64,000 nucleotides of DNA from Carnobacterium iners (GTDB lineage: Bacteria > Bacillota > Bacilli > Lactobacillales > Carnobacteriaceae). Below are positions 1 to 8,704 of the stretch, one piece after another; position 1 is the first letter of the stretch, and each line of letters begins with the position of its first letter. The notes below the pieces were generated by a model, which did no database searches, was not told the DNA's origin, and saw only the letters and a program-made list of their open reading frames with translations. Location: positions 810,001 to 874,000 of the forward strand of contig NZ_FXBJ01000002.1 in assembly GCF_900177385.1 (NCBI RefSeq), written 5' to 3'. A program made the position numbers and the translations under genes.

Positions 1-485
1 GTTAATAGTTCAAATTCTGTATGGGTCAAAACTACCTCTTGTTGAGTTTTTAAAACTTGTTTATTGCTAGGAAAGATTATTAAATCGCCTTTATTAAAAG
101 ACCACTTAGTCTGTTGACTAATAGATGAACCCGAGCGACGTAAAACAGTTTCTACACGAGCTACCAATTCTTTGGGGCTGAAAGGTTTTACTACGTAATC
201 ATCAGCACCAATTTGAAGGCCTTGTAAAATATCGTTTTCTGTTGATTTAGCCGTTAACATTATAATAGGAATATCAGACGATTTTCGTATATTTTGGCAA
301 ATAACTGTTCCAGATACATCGGGTAACATGAGGTCTAGTATGATTAAATTTGGTTGTATCAATTCAAATTTTTTCATTGCATCTGTACCATTCAAAGCTC
401 GGAATATCTGATAATTTTTTGTGGTTAAATAAGCTTCTACAATATCTAATATTTTGGGTTCATCGTCTACAATTAATATTTTCAA
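1..485 (-). CDS. OmpR/PhoB-family response regulator (3' end cut by window edge)
   Basis: Translated from the reverse strand. About 161 residues of an expected 230 are inside the window. The receiver domain starts MKILIVDDEP, has the phospho-acceptor Asp in LDLMLPD (about residue 51) and the conserved Lys in VVKPFSP; the start of the winged-helix output domain follows and runs off the window. I chose TTG at 485 because AGGAGG lies 8 nt before it; an in-frame ATG at 500 overlaps that ribosome site. It is divergent from the multicopper oxidase operon, so metal-responsive control of that operon is likely but inferred. It resembles the second response regulator near 43.8 kb closely enough to be a paralogue. 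Confidence 0.88.
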   Translation of the reverse strand, partial: MKILIVDDEPKILDIVEAYLTTKNYQIFRALNGTDAMKKFELIQPNLIILDLMLPDVSGTVICQNIRKSSDIPIIMLTAKSTENDILQGLQIGADDYVVKPFSPKELVARVETVLRRSGSSISQQTKWSFNKGDLIIFPSNKQVLKTQQEVVLTHTEFELL

Positions 486-633
486 GATAATTTCCTCCAT
501 TACTTTTTCTATAATCATTACATATTTTTATTATAGAGTGACTAATTTCACGTTTTAAGGTATAGCAATAATATATGAAACGATTAGATAAAGAAAGCCT
601 CTTTTAACTGATTTATTAGAAAGGAGGAGTTAT

Positions 634-777
634 ATGTACTCTCTAGAAGAAACTTTTCAGAGTTATATGTTTACAAACGTAGTCAATGGTGATATGATTA
701 GCTTACAGCCATGTGCTATTTTTGTCAAGAGATTTATCAAAATGTTATGTCCCGAAGGAAAGTATAGACCAACATAA
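634..777 (+). CDS. small hypothetical protein, 47 aa
   Basis: A 47-residue frame preceded by a very good ribosome site (AAAGGAGG about 6 nt before ATG). It has two cysteines and no predicted membrane segment, and I do not recognise it. It lies just ahead of the multicopper oxidase gene in the same orientation and could be a leader peptide, a small metal-related protein or a gene fragment. The ribosome site is the main support for translation. Confidence 0.35.
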   Translation: MYSLEETFQSYMFTNVVNGDMISLQPCAIFVKRFIKMLCPEGKYRPT

Positions 778-874
778 ATATGAGTTTTAGTTTCACCAAA
801 CGAAACAGTTTTATTTTTTGATTTCTAAAGAGTTATTAATCAGTTATTCAAAAATAGAGAAAGTAGGTGGAAAT

Positions 875-2344
875 ATGAGAAAAAATGTTATCTGGTACTT
901 TGCTATAGGGTTGTCTTTAATAACGTTGATAGTCTATGCAGGATTTTTCTTCATAAATAGAGGAGAAACGTTCAATGAGAGCATTTTGAATACAGAAGTA
1001 CCGTTGAAGAATAGCCAAAAAGGAAAAGAAACAAAATTACCAATACCTCCTATATTAAAGGACAAGAATCCTGAAGAGGGAAAAGCGGAATTTGATTTAA
1101 AGGTACAAAACGGAAGAACAGAATTTTTTGAAGATCAAAAAACGGATACATTAGGTTACAATGGAAACTATTTAGGTCCAATTATAAAGGTAAACAAAGG
1201 CGATGAAGTAAAAATAAACGTAAATAATACACTAGATGAATCAACTACTATGCACTGGCATGGCTTAGAAGTTCCTGGTGAGATGGATGGTGGTCCGCAC
1301 CAAGGAATTGAACCTCAATCTACTTGGAGTCCATCCTTTACGATAAATCAACCTGCAGCAACACTATGGTATCACCCACATCTATTAGATAAGACGGGTG
1401 AACAAGTTTATAAAGGACTGGCTGGGCTTTTCTATATCGAAGATGAGAATTCAACTAAATTAGATATTCCAAAAAATCATGGTATAAACGACATTCCTTT
1501 AGTCGTACAAGATAAACGATTTACAGAAGATGGAGATATCCCTTATGAGTTAGATATGAGAGATACAATGGATGGATTTATGGGGGACACAATTTTAATC
1601 AATGGAGCAATAAGCCCTGAATTAGATGTTAAAAATGAACTTGTCAGACTAAGAATTTTAAATGGATCCAATGCTAGAGCCTATGATTTTAACTTTAGTG
1701 ATAACGCTACTTTTTATCAAATTGCTTCTGATGGAGGATTTTTAGAAAAAAGTGTCGAAATGACTAACGTAACTCTTGCGCCAGCTGAAAGAGCTGAAAT
1801 ACTTGTTGATTTTTCTAAGTATAAGTCAGGAGATAAAGTAACATTTAGAGATACTGAAAATAATATCATGACGATAAATATAATTGAAGAAAGTACTGAA
1901 AAAACAGAAGTTCCTAAAGAGTTGGTTGAAATACCAAAATACGATAAAGGTAAGATTGTTCGTTCAAGGGAATTTATTATGAGCGGATCGGGTCCGATGG
2001 TAACGATTAATGGTAAGCAGATGGACATGAATAGAATAGATGAAGAATTAAAGTTAAATGAATTGGAAGAGTGGGTTGTATCAAACGAATCATCAGGAGG
2101 GATGGGAATGATGTCTTCTTCCCCTCATCCTTTTCACGTACACGGTACACAATTCCAGATAATTGAAAGAAATGGGGGTAAGCCGCCATTAAATGAACAG
2201 GGCTGGAAAGATACGGTAATGGTTAAAAGTAATGAAGAAGTAAAATTGTTAGTTAATTTTAAAGAGAAGGGTCTATTTATGTATCACTGCCACATTTTAG
2301 AACATGAAGATTCTGGAATGATGGGTCAATTTATAGTCAAGTAA
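875..2344 (+). CDS. membrane-anchored multicopper oxidase (laccase/CueO-like)
   Basis: About 489 residues. An N-terminal hydrophobic segment (about residues 5-25) exports or anchors it, followed by cupredoxin domains. All four copper-binding signatures are visible: TMHWHG, LWYHPH, HPFHVHG, and the C-terminal HCHILEHEDSGMM, which carries the type 1 Cys, His and Met ligands. Enzymes of this family oxidise Cu(I) or phenolics on the outer face of the membrane, and in Gram-positives are often copper-tolerance factors. I start at ATG 875 (MRKNVIWYFAIG) because the in-frame upstream extension to 818 is non-hydrophobic and AGGTGG precedes 875. It leads a run with SHOCT, DUF302 and DUF305 genes, which fits copper handling. 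Exact substrate is not known. Confidence 0.93.
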   Translation: MRKNVIWYFAIGLSLITLIVYAGFFFINRGETFNESILNTEVPLKNSQKGKETKLPIPPILKDKNPEEGKAEFDLKVQNGRTEFFEDQKTDTLGYNGNYLGPIIKVNKGDEVKINVNNTLDESTTMHWHGLEVPGEMDGGPHQGIEPQSTWSPSFTINQPAATLWYHPHLLDKTGEQVYKGLAGLFYIEDENSTKLDIPKNHGINDIPLVVQDKRFTEDGDIPYELDMRDTMDGFMGDTILINGAISPELDVKNELVRLRILNGSNARAYDFNFSDNATFYQIASDGGFLEKSVEMTNVTLAPAERAEILVDFSKYKSGDKVTFRDTENNIMTINIIEESTEKTEVPKELVEIPKYDKGKIVRSREFIMSGSGPMVTINGKQMDMNRIDEELKLNELEEWVVSNESSGGMGMMSSSPHPFHVHGTQFQIIERNGGKPPLNEQGWKDTVMVKSNEEVKLLVNFKEKGLFMYHCHILEHEDSGMMGQFIVK

Positions 2345-2524
2345 TTTAATATGATCGACTTGAAAGAAAAAAATGCCGACTGTTTAATCATAGCTTTCAC
2401 TATCTGAGGACTATACTGGTCTGTTTTACAGGTGTTCCAAAGAGGGAAAAGGGAGTGTTTGGCTTTACACAAAAAAAAGAAACCGAGATCATTAAATTGA
2501 CTAGTAAAGAAAGGGTTGTAGTGT

Positions 2525-2761
2525 ATGCACAATAGATTTGATTATATGGGTCCAAATATGACTTTAAGTTGGTTAATACCTTTAGTAGTTTTATTAGTGA
2601 TTGTATTATCAATATATATGATAAAAAAGAATAATAACGACAATAAAATAAATAGAGATAATAAAGAATCAGCCTTAAATATTTCAGATAAAAGATACGC
2701 AAATGGAGAAATTGATGAAGAGGAGTATCTAAAAAAGAAAAATATATTGAAAAATAAATAA
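2525..2761 (+). CDS. small membrane protein with SHOCT domain
   Basis: 78 residues: one transmembrane helix (about 14-33, WLIPLVVLLVIVLSIYMI), a polar linker, then a C-terminal SHOCT motif (RYANGEIDEEEYLKKK). SHOCT modules are short helical oligomerisation elements. Such proteins commonly sit next to copper oxidases and copper two-component systems in Firmicutes, and two more SHOCT proteins lie beside the second sensor kinase in this window (46.2 and 46.8 kb). Function is otherwise unknown. Confidence 0.8.
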   Translation: MHNRFDYMGPNMTLSWLIPLVVLLVIVLSIYMIKKNNNDNKINRDNKESALNISDKRYANGEIDEEEYLKKKNILKNK

Positions 2762-2823
2762 TAAGATGATTATAAAAATAATTGTTTGCTTATGTTTTAA
2801 TATAATTTTTAGGAGATGAGAAA

Positions 2824-3210
2824 ATGGATATCGTTTATGAAAAGAGAACAGATAAAAGCCTAAACGAAGCTATTCATTCATTAGAAGAAAACTTAAAAGA
2901 AAATAATTTTGGAATATTATGGCAACTAAATTTCAAGAATAAACTTGCTGAAAAAGGCCTAGACTTAAAGGATGATTTTGTAGTCTTAGAGGTATGTAAT
3001 CCGAAACAGGCAAAAGAGGTATTGGAAAAAAATATTCACGTAGGATATGTGTTACCGTGTAAAATGGTCGTGAGAACAGAAGGTGATAAAACTTATATAG
3101 GAATGACAAGTCCTGAAAAGCTTATTGGTCTATTTGATGAATTAGAATTAAGTGTAATTGCTAAGAGTGTTGAAATGATTATGAAAAAAGCTATCATAGC
3201 CTCCATCTAA
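2824..3210 (+). CDS. DUF302 domain protein
   Basis: 128 residues, soluble, preceded by AGGAGATGAG. The sequence matches the DUF302 pattern: an N-terminal helix (SLNEAIHSLEENLKE), then FGILWQLNFKNKL, a VLEVCNPKQAKEVLE segment, and VGYVLPCKMVVR. The two cysteines (CNP and LPC) could bind metal, but that is inference. DUF302 proteins are frequent in metal and oxidative stress loci. It lies 62 bp after the SHOCT gene in the same direction. Confidence 0.82.
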   Translation: MDIVYEKRTDKSLNEAIHSLEENLKENNFGILWQLNFKNKLAEKGLDLKDDFVVLEVCNPKQAKEVLEKNIHVGYVLPCKMVVRTEGDKTYIGMTSPEKLIGLFDELELSVIAKSVEMIMKKAIIASI

Positions 3211-3266
3211 TCATATTTGATTGATGGTGCAATTAGATGGAAGGCCAGAGAAAAAGGAGCAAAAAA

Positions 3267-3713
3267 ATGAATAAGAGTTACGCAAAATTTATGGGAATGA
3301 TCGCTACTTCCGGAATACTCATGTATGGAATAATGTATCTTAATACCTACGAGTTGGATCATGTTTATTTTAGTGAAATGCGTTTGTATATGACCATATT
3401 ATCGACGTGTGTTATGGCCGTTGTTATGCTTTTCTTTATGCTACAAATGCTCAAAAATAAAAAAGCAAATATTTCTATCGTTTTAGTAAGTATTTTAGTT
3501 TTTACAGGCTCATTCTTTTTAATGCGAAATCAAACTACGATAGATGAGGTCGATTATATGCAAGGAATGATTCCACACCATTCTATCGCTATACTAACGA
3601 GTGAGAGAGCCGATATCAAGGACCCAAGAGTCAGAAAACTTGCGGATGATATTATTAAAGCTCAAAAGAAAGAAATTAAGGAAATGAAAGAATTAATTGA
3701 GGATCTTAAATAA
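3267..3713 (+). CDS. DUF305 membrane protein
   Basis: Start at ATG 3267 (MNKSYAKFMGM), 8 nt after AAGGAG; a longer in-frame start at 3237 would include the ribosome site. About 148 residues with three hydrophobic helices followed by a C-terminal DUF305 segment. The family signature is clear: DYMQGMIPHHSIAI with paired histidines, then a helix ending in KEIKEMKELI. DUF305 proteins are extracytoplasmic, His/Met-containing, and repeatedly found in copper and other metal resistance clusters. It is the last gene of the multicopper-oxidase group. Confidence 0.85.
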   Translation: MNKSYAKFMGMIATSGILMYGIMYLNTYELDHVYFSEMRLYMTILSTCVMAVVMLFFMLQMLKNKKANISIVLVSILVFTGSFFLMRNQTTIDEVDYMQGMIPHHSIAILTSERADIKDPRVRKLADDIIKAQKKEIKEMKELIEDLK

Positions 3714-4542
3714 GAACCTAGATTGTTTCATTTAAAATTAAATCATAATTTGTTGAAATTTGCTTAAAAATTCGTATTTATAAATAATAGCTATGATGCA
3801 TTAAAAAAGGAATTTGTTATACTTCCACAGCCTATTAAGTGAAGAGCTGGACTATTCCTACGAAGTCTTTGTGTTAAAATGATACGTGAAATAAATAAGC
3901 TAATAGCTCAGGGTTAATTCATCCTAATCTAATTATCAGAGGATACGTCTGGAACAATTTTTGACAACCTGCTAACTAATATCGTGAAAATGGAAACAGT
4001 TGATACTACTGTCAACTCTTTCCATTTTATTTAAAGCAAAAACTGAAGTGAAAATAGTATTCATATTGCAGGAAATTAATAGAAGATAATGAGTTAAATC
4101 TACATTAATTTTTGAATATATTGAATTGTCGATAAATGCAAAGAGGCATTCGACTATTTTAAGAGGTATATCATTCTATTTAGTGCAATAACTTGAAAAA
4201 CAGTTAAAACTATACATTCTACTTTATCAAATTAAGTTAGATATTTTCATCCTGGTATATTTTAAAGAAGAATACCTATAGACATTTTACAGTCTAAACG
4301 CTTTCTAGTAATTTTGTTTCTTTTGATAGCAATAGATAAAATGAATGAGTAGTTGGCTGTTCTAACAGAAACTTATATATGCTTTAAAGTCTATTTAAAG
4401 CTTGAAGATTATACGTACATCGGTACTAATAGAAACAGTCAAGTTGACTAAATAAAACACATTATTAGCTACCTATCTAAAACTGCTATTGATCTATCAA
4501 TAAATTATTCAATGCATAACAAAGTAAAAAAAGGAGTTAAAT
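3714..4542. other. 829-bp gene-free AT-rich stretch
   Basis: I find no convincing coding frame on either strand. The only clear structure is a hairpin at 3987-4028. The rest is low-complexity AT-rich sequence with frequent stops, probably eroded DNA. Confidence 0.5.
3987..4028 (+). terminator. strong orphan hairpin, terminator-like
   Basis: The arms AAAATGGAAA and TTTCCATTTT enclose an inner GTTGA/TCAAC pairing. It lies 274 bp after the DUF305 stop codon with no gene directly before it, so it may end a long 3' UTR, an unannotated small RNA, or a lost gene. Confidence 0.5.
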
Positions 4543-5073
4543 ATGATTATTATTCTACTAGGCGCACCAGGTTCTGGCAAAGGTACTATTGCTAAACTAA
4601 TCCACAAAAAGCACCAATTTCCAATTGTATCTTCTGGAGAAATGCTACGTACTGAAATGAATAAAGGAACAGATATTGGGAAACAAGTTTCTCATTTCGT
4701 CTTATCAGGGAAATTAGTTCCTGATGAAATAATTAATTCACTGATTAAAAAGAGAATAAAACAACTTCAGTATGAAAAATCAGTTGTTTTAGACGGTTAT
4801 CCTCGTAATCAAAATCAAGTTCTTGCATTGAACAAAATATTAAAGTCTGAACCGGTTGTTTTTTATTTAGATATACCAAAAAATATTTTGGTTGATCGCC
4901 TTTTAAATCGTGGCAGAATAGATGACATAGAAAAAATTATCAAACAACGATTTGAGGTGTACCTAAAAGAGACTCAACCACTTATTAATTACTACACACA
5001 AAAAAATATCTTAGTAAAAATAAATGAAGACTCTTCAATGAAAATATTTCGAAAAATAGAAACGATTATATAA
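4543..5073 (+). CDS. short adenylate-kinase-like nucleoside monophosphate kinase
   Basis: 176 residues. The P-loop GAPGSGKGT (residues 7-15), the NMP-binding SSGEMLR, and DGYPRN identify the adenylate kinase family, which interconverts AMP, ADP and ATP. Normal bacterial adenylate kinases of this group are about 212-217 residues and have a zinc- or hydrogen-bond-stabilised LID of about 30 residues. Here the LID is replaced by a few residues (RGRIDD), as in short UMP/CMP-kinase-like enzymes. Housekeeping adk normally lies in the ribosomal protein cluster, so this is probably a second copy of different specificity. Ribosome site AAAAGGAG is 7-8 nt upstream. Confidence 0.85.
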   Translation: MIIILLGAPGSGKGTIAKLIHKKHQFPIVSSGEMLRTEMNKGTDIGKQVSHFVLSGKLVPDEIINSLIKKRIKQLQYEKSVVLDGYPRNQNQVLALNKILKSEPVVFYLDIPKNILVDRLLNRGRIDDIEKIIKQRFEVYLKETQPLINYYTQKNILVKINEDSSMKIFRKIETII

Positions 5074-5269
5074 GCCCTGATTTATTTTTCTACTGGTTAA
5101 AGTTAAAGTAATTTATGTCGTATAGATCTTTTATTTCAATTTTTCTATGAAGGTGACAGAATGTCTAGAGTCTATTTTTGATTAAGACTATTAAATTGAC
5201 ATTTTTATATGGAAAAATTAAACTATAAGTTAAGTTTGAGAATATTCATAAAAGAAAGGAAGATAAATT

Positions 5270-5890
5270 ATGAAGAATAATAAAGTCATCCAAGGAGTAT
5301 TAACTTTAACTATTTTAACAGTACTAACTGCTTGTTCATCCCAAGATAATGAAAATAAAGAAGCTGTTGATGGAGGTACACAATCAAGTATGCCAACTAT
5401 GGAGAGTAGTAACTCTCAAACCGAAAGTAAAACTGAAAGCATGGAAGGTATGCAGCATGACGATTTAAGTGAAATTCCAGTAGGATTGCAAGAAGCAGAA
5501 AATTCAGAATATGAAATAGGCGACCAGGTTACTTTGCTAACAGATCATATGCCAGGAATGAAAGGTGCAACTGCAACAATAGTAGGAGCTTTTGATACTA
5601 CTGCCTATGAAATAACGTTTCAACCTACAAATAGTGATGAGTTAGTAGAGAACCATAAATGGGTTGTTCAAGAAGAACTTGCCGGAACTAAAGACCAAGA
5701 AAAACCTTTGGAACCAGGAACAGAGATCATAGTAGAAGCAAAACACATGGCAGGAATGGAGGGTGCATCAGCCACCATTGATTCCTCTGAAGATACTACG
5801 GTGTATATGATAGACTATGAGCCAACAAGCGGTGGAGAAACCGTTACGAACCATAAATGGTTTACAGAAGACGAACTATCAAAAGAATAA
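5270..5890 (+). CDS. DUF1541 (YdhK-type) lipoprotein
   Basis: 206 residues with a lipoprotein signal: a charged MKNNK start, a hydrophobic core, and lipobox LTAC with Cys near residue 22. A Ser/Met/Glu-rich linker containing MPTMESS and MEGMQHDD follows. Two repeats of the DUF1541 module come next, each with an H-M-x-GM core (DHMPGMKGATATI and KHMAGMEGASATI) and each closing with NHKW. The Met and His pattern suggests extracellular metal binding, in keeping with the upstream copper-type genes; this is inference. The family is common in metal resistance islands. A strong terminator follows. Confidence 0.88.
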   Translation: MKNNKVIQGVLTLTILTVLTACSSQDNENKEAVDGGTQSSMPTMESSNSQTESKTESMEGMQHDDLSEIPVGLQEAENSEYEIGDQVTLLTDHMPGMKGATATIVGAFDTTAYEITFQPTNSDELVENHKWVVQEELAGTKDQEKPLEPGTEIIVEAKHMAGMEGASATIDSSEDTTVYMIDYEPTSGGETVTNHKWFTEDELSKE

Positions 5891-5952
5891 GATCAATATT
5901 TATAACTAAAAATTTTATATCAGGATAAAATATAGGGACAGCCCTAACTCGC

Positions 5953-6001
5953 AAAAGAATACAGCTCTCTTTCAAAAATAAAGAGCCGTATTCTTTTTTT
6001 G
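5953..6001 (+). terminator. rho-independent terminator after the DUF1541 gene
   Basis: AAAGAATAC and GTATTCTTT plus GCTCTCTTT and AAAGAGC form a long stem with an AT-rich loop, followed directly by a run of T. Confidence 0.85.
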
Positions 6002-6351
6002 CTAGTTAATTTAATTCGCCTTTACACAGAATTATTTTTACAGAGGTGATGTAACTAATAATCAAAATAAATACGTAAAAAATACGTAAAAAAATAAATT
6101 AATTGAATGAATAATATTTGAATCGAAAGAGTACTTATAATACAAATTTTTGTATTATAAGGTTATTACAAGAAGTGTACTGGTACCTTTTAAGTCAACA
6201 AACAAAAAATTATTTTTGATAAATAAGTAATATGACATGACATGTTTAAGAAAAAATAGTAAGCTAAATAACACGAATAAATATATACTATTTTATCTAA
6301 AAAAATAGATATCAGATAGTTTGCACAATCACTGGAGGAGTACTGATTATT
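6001..6351. other. AT-rich intergenic region before the MurE-like gene
   Basis: No coding frame seen. It holds short direct repeats of AATACGTAAAA near 6070-6095 and the perfect inverted repeat described at 6134-6161. Confidence 0.5.
6134..6161. promoter_or_regulatory. perfect 28-bp palindrome, candidate operator
   Basis: Arms CTTATAATACAAA and TTTGTATTATAAG are exact reverse complements with a 2-nt spacer. It lies about 190 bp upstream of the MurE-like gene. There is no T-run after it that would favour a terminator, and TATAAT lies within the left arm, so an operator overlapping a promoter is plausible. Confidence 0.5.
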
Positions 6352-7959
6352 ATGAACCTAACGGACTTATTGAAATCGATAGAAATCGATTCTAGTAGCC
6401 ACAATGGGCTTACAACAGAATTAGATAAAATTGATATTAAAAAAATTGCTTATCATTCAAAAGAAGTAGAGACAGATACCTTATTTGTCTGTATTAAAGG
6501 TTATGAAACAGATGGACATAACTATGCCAAACATGCTGTGAGTCAAGGGGCAACAGTCATGATTGTTGAACAGTATATTGAAGATATAGCTATTCTTCAG
6601 CTTAAAGTTTCAGATAGTCGTGAAGCTTTAGCTGTTTTATCGAGTAATTTTTTTGGCAATCCTTCTAAGTCAATGACTCTATTCGGAGTAACGGCTACTA
6701 ATGGAAAAACGACAATTATAGGTATTGTAGAAGAAATTTTTAAGGCTTATCAATTAAAATCCGGTTTAATAGGAACGATTCTAGTTAAAATCGATAAAGA
6801 TATTGAAATGAGTCAGCTGACGACACCAGAGTCTTATCATTTACAAAAACATTTTGCAAAAATGAGAGATCGTGACATTACGCATGTTTCAATGGAAGTT
6901 TCTTCCTCAGCATTGGAACTTAAACGAGTTTATTATACGGACTTTGATGTCGTAGCTTTTATGAATATCAGTCCAGAGCACATTAAACTGCATAAATCAT
7001 TTGATGCTTATTTCGATGCTAAAGCCTCATTGATAAGGAACGCTTCCAAAACGAGTACGGCTATTTTAAATTTCGATGAACCACTATTGATCCCTTTAGA
7101 AAAAGAAACAAAAGCGCAAGTGATTACTTTTGGAGTTGAGAATAAATCTGGTACGATTGCGGTTTCGAATATTCGGTTTTTGGCCGGTATTCCATTGTTT
7201 ACAGTGACGATTCAAAAACCGTTTAGTACTCTAAGTGGAAAAAGAATTGACACGACAAGTTTTGATTTAGAGATATCGGTTCCAGGCTATCATTCTATCT
7301 ATAATGCACTTACAGGACTTATTGTAGGATTGGTCAATGATATACCATTAGCGGATGTTCAACGAGGAATTAAAAATTTTAGAGGTGTAGAGAGACGCTT
7401 CCAGATACTTTACGATAAAGAGTTTAAGGTGATAGACGATTTATTGCTGAATCAAAACAACATTGATTCATGTATGGAAACGATCAGTCATTTAGATTAT
7501 AATGAGCTGCATCTTGTACATGCAATCAGAGGAAATAACGGTCCTGAGCATAGTATAGAAATTGCTGAGTCACTAGCAAAATGGTTTCATAAAATAGCTG
7601 TCACTAAAATTATCCTGACGACAGCATCATCACATGTAGATAAAAAAGATGAAGTGACAAAAGAAGAACTAGCTACTTTCTTAAAAGTAATGAAACAAAA
7701 TAAAATTGAAGTTACTTTTTTTGAAGAGCTCGAAGAGGCTTTGCAATTTGGTGTTGAACAGTTAAGCGAGAATGACAGCCTATTGATTTCAGGAGCACAC
7801 TCCATGGATCAGGGCGCTAAAAAGACACTAGAATTAGTGAAAAAGATTCATCCTATAGTAGATCATGAAAAAATCAATCAAGTATTAGAAAATAAGTTTA
7901 TTGGAAAAGATTCTTCAAAATTAGCTGAAAGAATTTTGAAATTTAGTTTGGAAAGTTAA
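6352..7959 (+). CDS. MurE-like Mur ligase family protein with divergent C-terminal domain
   Basis: 535 residues. The N-terminal and central domains are MurE-like: the ATP-binding VTATNGKTT (113-121), TTPES, MEVSSSALEL (181-190), NISPEH (205-210) and AKASL with the Lys that is carbamylated in Mur ligases (224). The C-terminal domain lacks the usual signatures. Where MurE has VDYAHTPD this has IDDLLLNQNN (361-370), the DNPR-type amino-acid-binding motif is absent, and GKGHE is replaced by SGAHSMDQG (480-488). It is therefore unlikely to be the housekeeping diaminopimelate- or lysine-adding enzyme. It may ligate a different amino acid or substrate, or have lost ligase activity. It stands alone with its own terminator. 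The ribosome site is TGGAGGAG. Confidence 0.85.
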   Translation: MNLTDLLKSIEIDSSSHNGLTTELDKIDIKKIAYHSKEVETDTLFVCIKGYETDGHNYAKHAVSQGATVMIVEQYIEDIAILQLKVSDSREALAVLSSNFFGNPSKSMTLFGVTATNGKTTIIGIVEEIFKAYQLKSGLIGTILVKIDKDIEMSQLTTPESYHLQKHFAKMRDRDITHVSMEVSSSALELKRVYYTDFDVVAFMNISPEHIKLHKSFDAYFDAKASLIRNASKTSTAILNFDEPLLIPLEKETKAQVITFGVENKSGTIAVSNIRFLAGIPLFTVTIQKPFSTLSGKRIDTTSFDLEISVPGYHSIYNALTGLIVGLVNDIPLADVQRGIKNFRGVERRFQILYDKEFKVIDDLLLNQNNIDSCMETISHLDYNELHLVHAIRGNNGPEHSIEIAESLAKWFHKIAVTKIILTTASSHVDKKDEVTKEELATFLKVMKQNKIEVTFFEELEEALQFGVEQLSENDSLLISGAHSMDQGAKKTLELVKKIHPIVDHEKINQVLENKFIGKDSSKLAERILKFSLES

Positions 7960-8001
7960 AGATAAAAAGAACGTTTAGTTTAAAGTTAATATTCTGTTTC
8001 T

Positions 8002-8041
8002 CTGGAAGTTAGTATTCAAATCTAACTTTCAGTTTTTTTTA
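8002..8041 (+). terminator. terminator after the MurE-like gene
   Basis: Stem CTGGAAGTTAG / CTAACTTTCAG followed by eight T. Confidence 0.85.
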
Positions 8042-8258
8042 GAAAGAAATTCATTGTATTTCTATATTTTTATACGAATCGCTATTAAACCTGATAGGTT
8101 ATCTAACTGGTATCCTTTATATAGGATTGGTTCATTTATATTGATTCTCTCTACTTTAGTCATCTAATTTAGAAATAATAATAAGCATTATTATAAATAT
8201 TCGATCAAAAAGTAGATTACTATACTTTGCAGTGCCACTTGCTTCTTGCTTAATTGAT

Positions 8259-8417
8259 TCAGTAGTTTAGTGAAAAGATACCAATTAAAGCAAATACTAA
8301 AAGATACAAGATGACAGGAAACCAGATAAGGATGTCATATAATTTGACACACGAGATGTAGACAAATCCAAGCCAGACGATTAAGGCCATTATAATAACA
8401 TGAAGCAATCGTTTAAT
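8259..8417 (-). CDS. possible small two-helix membrane protein with ATT start
   Basis: On the reverse strand a 52-residue frame begins IKRLLHVIIMALIVWLGF, contains two hydrophobic helices separated by CVKLYD, and ends FSLNY. GGGAGG lies 8 nt before an ATT codon, and no ATG, GTG or TTG is well placed. ATT is a rare but real start codon. The hydrophobic pattern and good ribosome site support a real or recently decayed gene. I do not recognise the family. Confidence 0.35.
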   Translation of the reverse strand: MKRLLHVIIMALIVWLGFVYISCVKLYDILIWFPVILYLLVFALIGIFSLNY

Positions 8418-8704
8418 AGTTATTTCCTCCCTATTCCTAGTTTAATAAACTAATGACTGATACTCCAAAGTTGATGTACAAGATATAAAACGTGTTATGC
8501 GATTTAATCGTTTTATCTGAAATAATAATCTTTTAACTTGAGCTATTTTTGATAGATGTTGTAGACTAGTAGTAACCGTGTACAATAAAGTATAAAGATA
8601 GATTCTCTAGAAAACGTATGAGAAATAAAAGCCTAATAAAATAAGTATTTATAGTGTCTAATTTGGAATGTAGTTTTATTAAAAATTTGAAGAGGAGAGA
8701 TGAC

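Noticed and set aside
2326-2702. Reverse-strand ORFs opposite the SHOCT gene
   Set aside because: They are antisense shadows of the multicopper oxidase end and the SHOCT gene.
3890-3985. tRNA-like sequence (TAGCTCAGGG near 3902)
   Set aside because: Only a D-arm-like string is present; no acceptor, anticodon or T arm can be paired.
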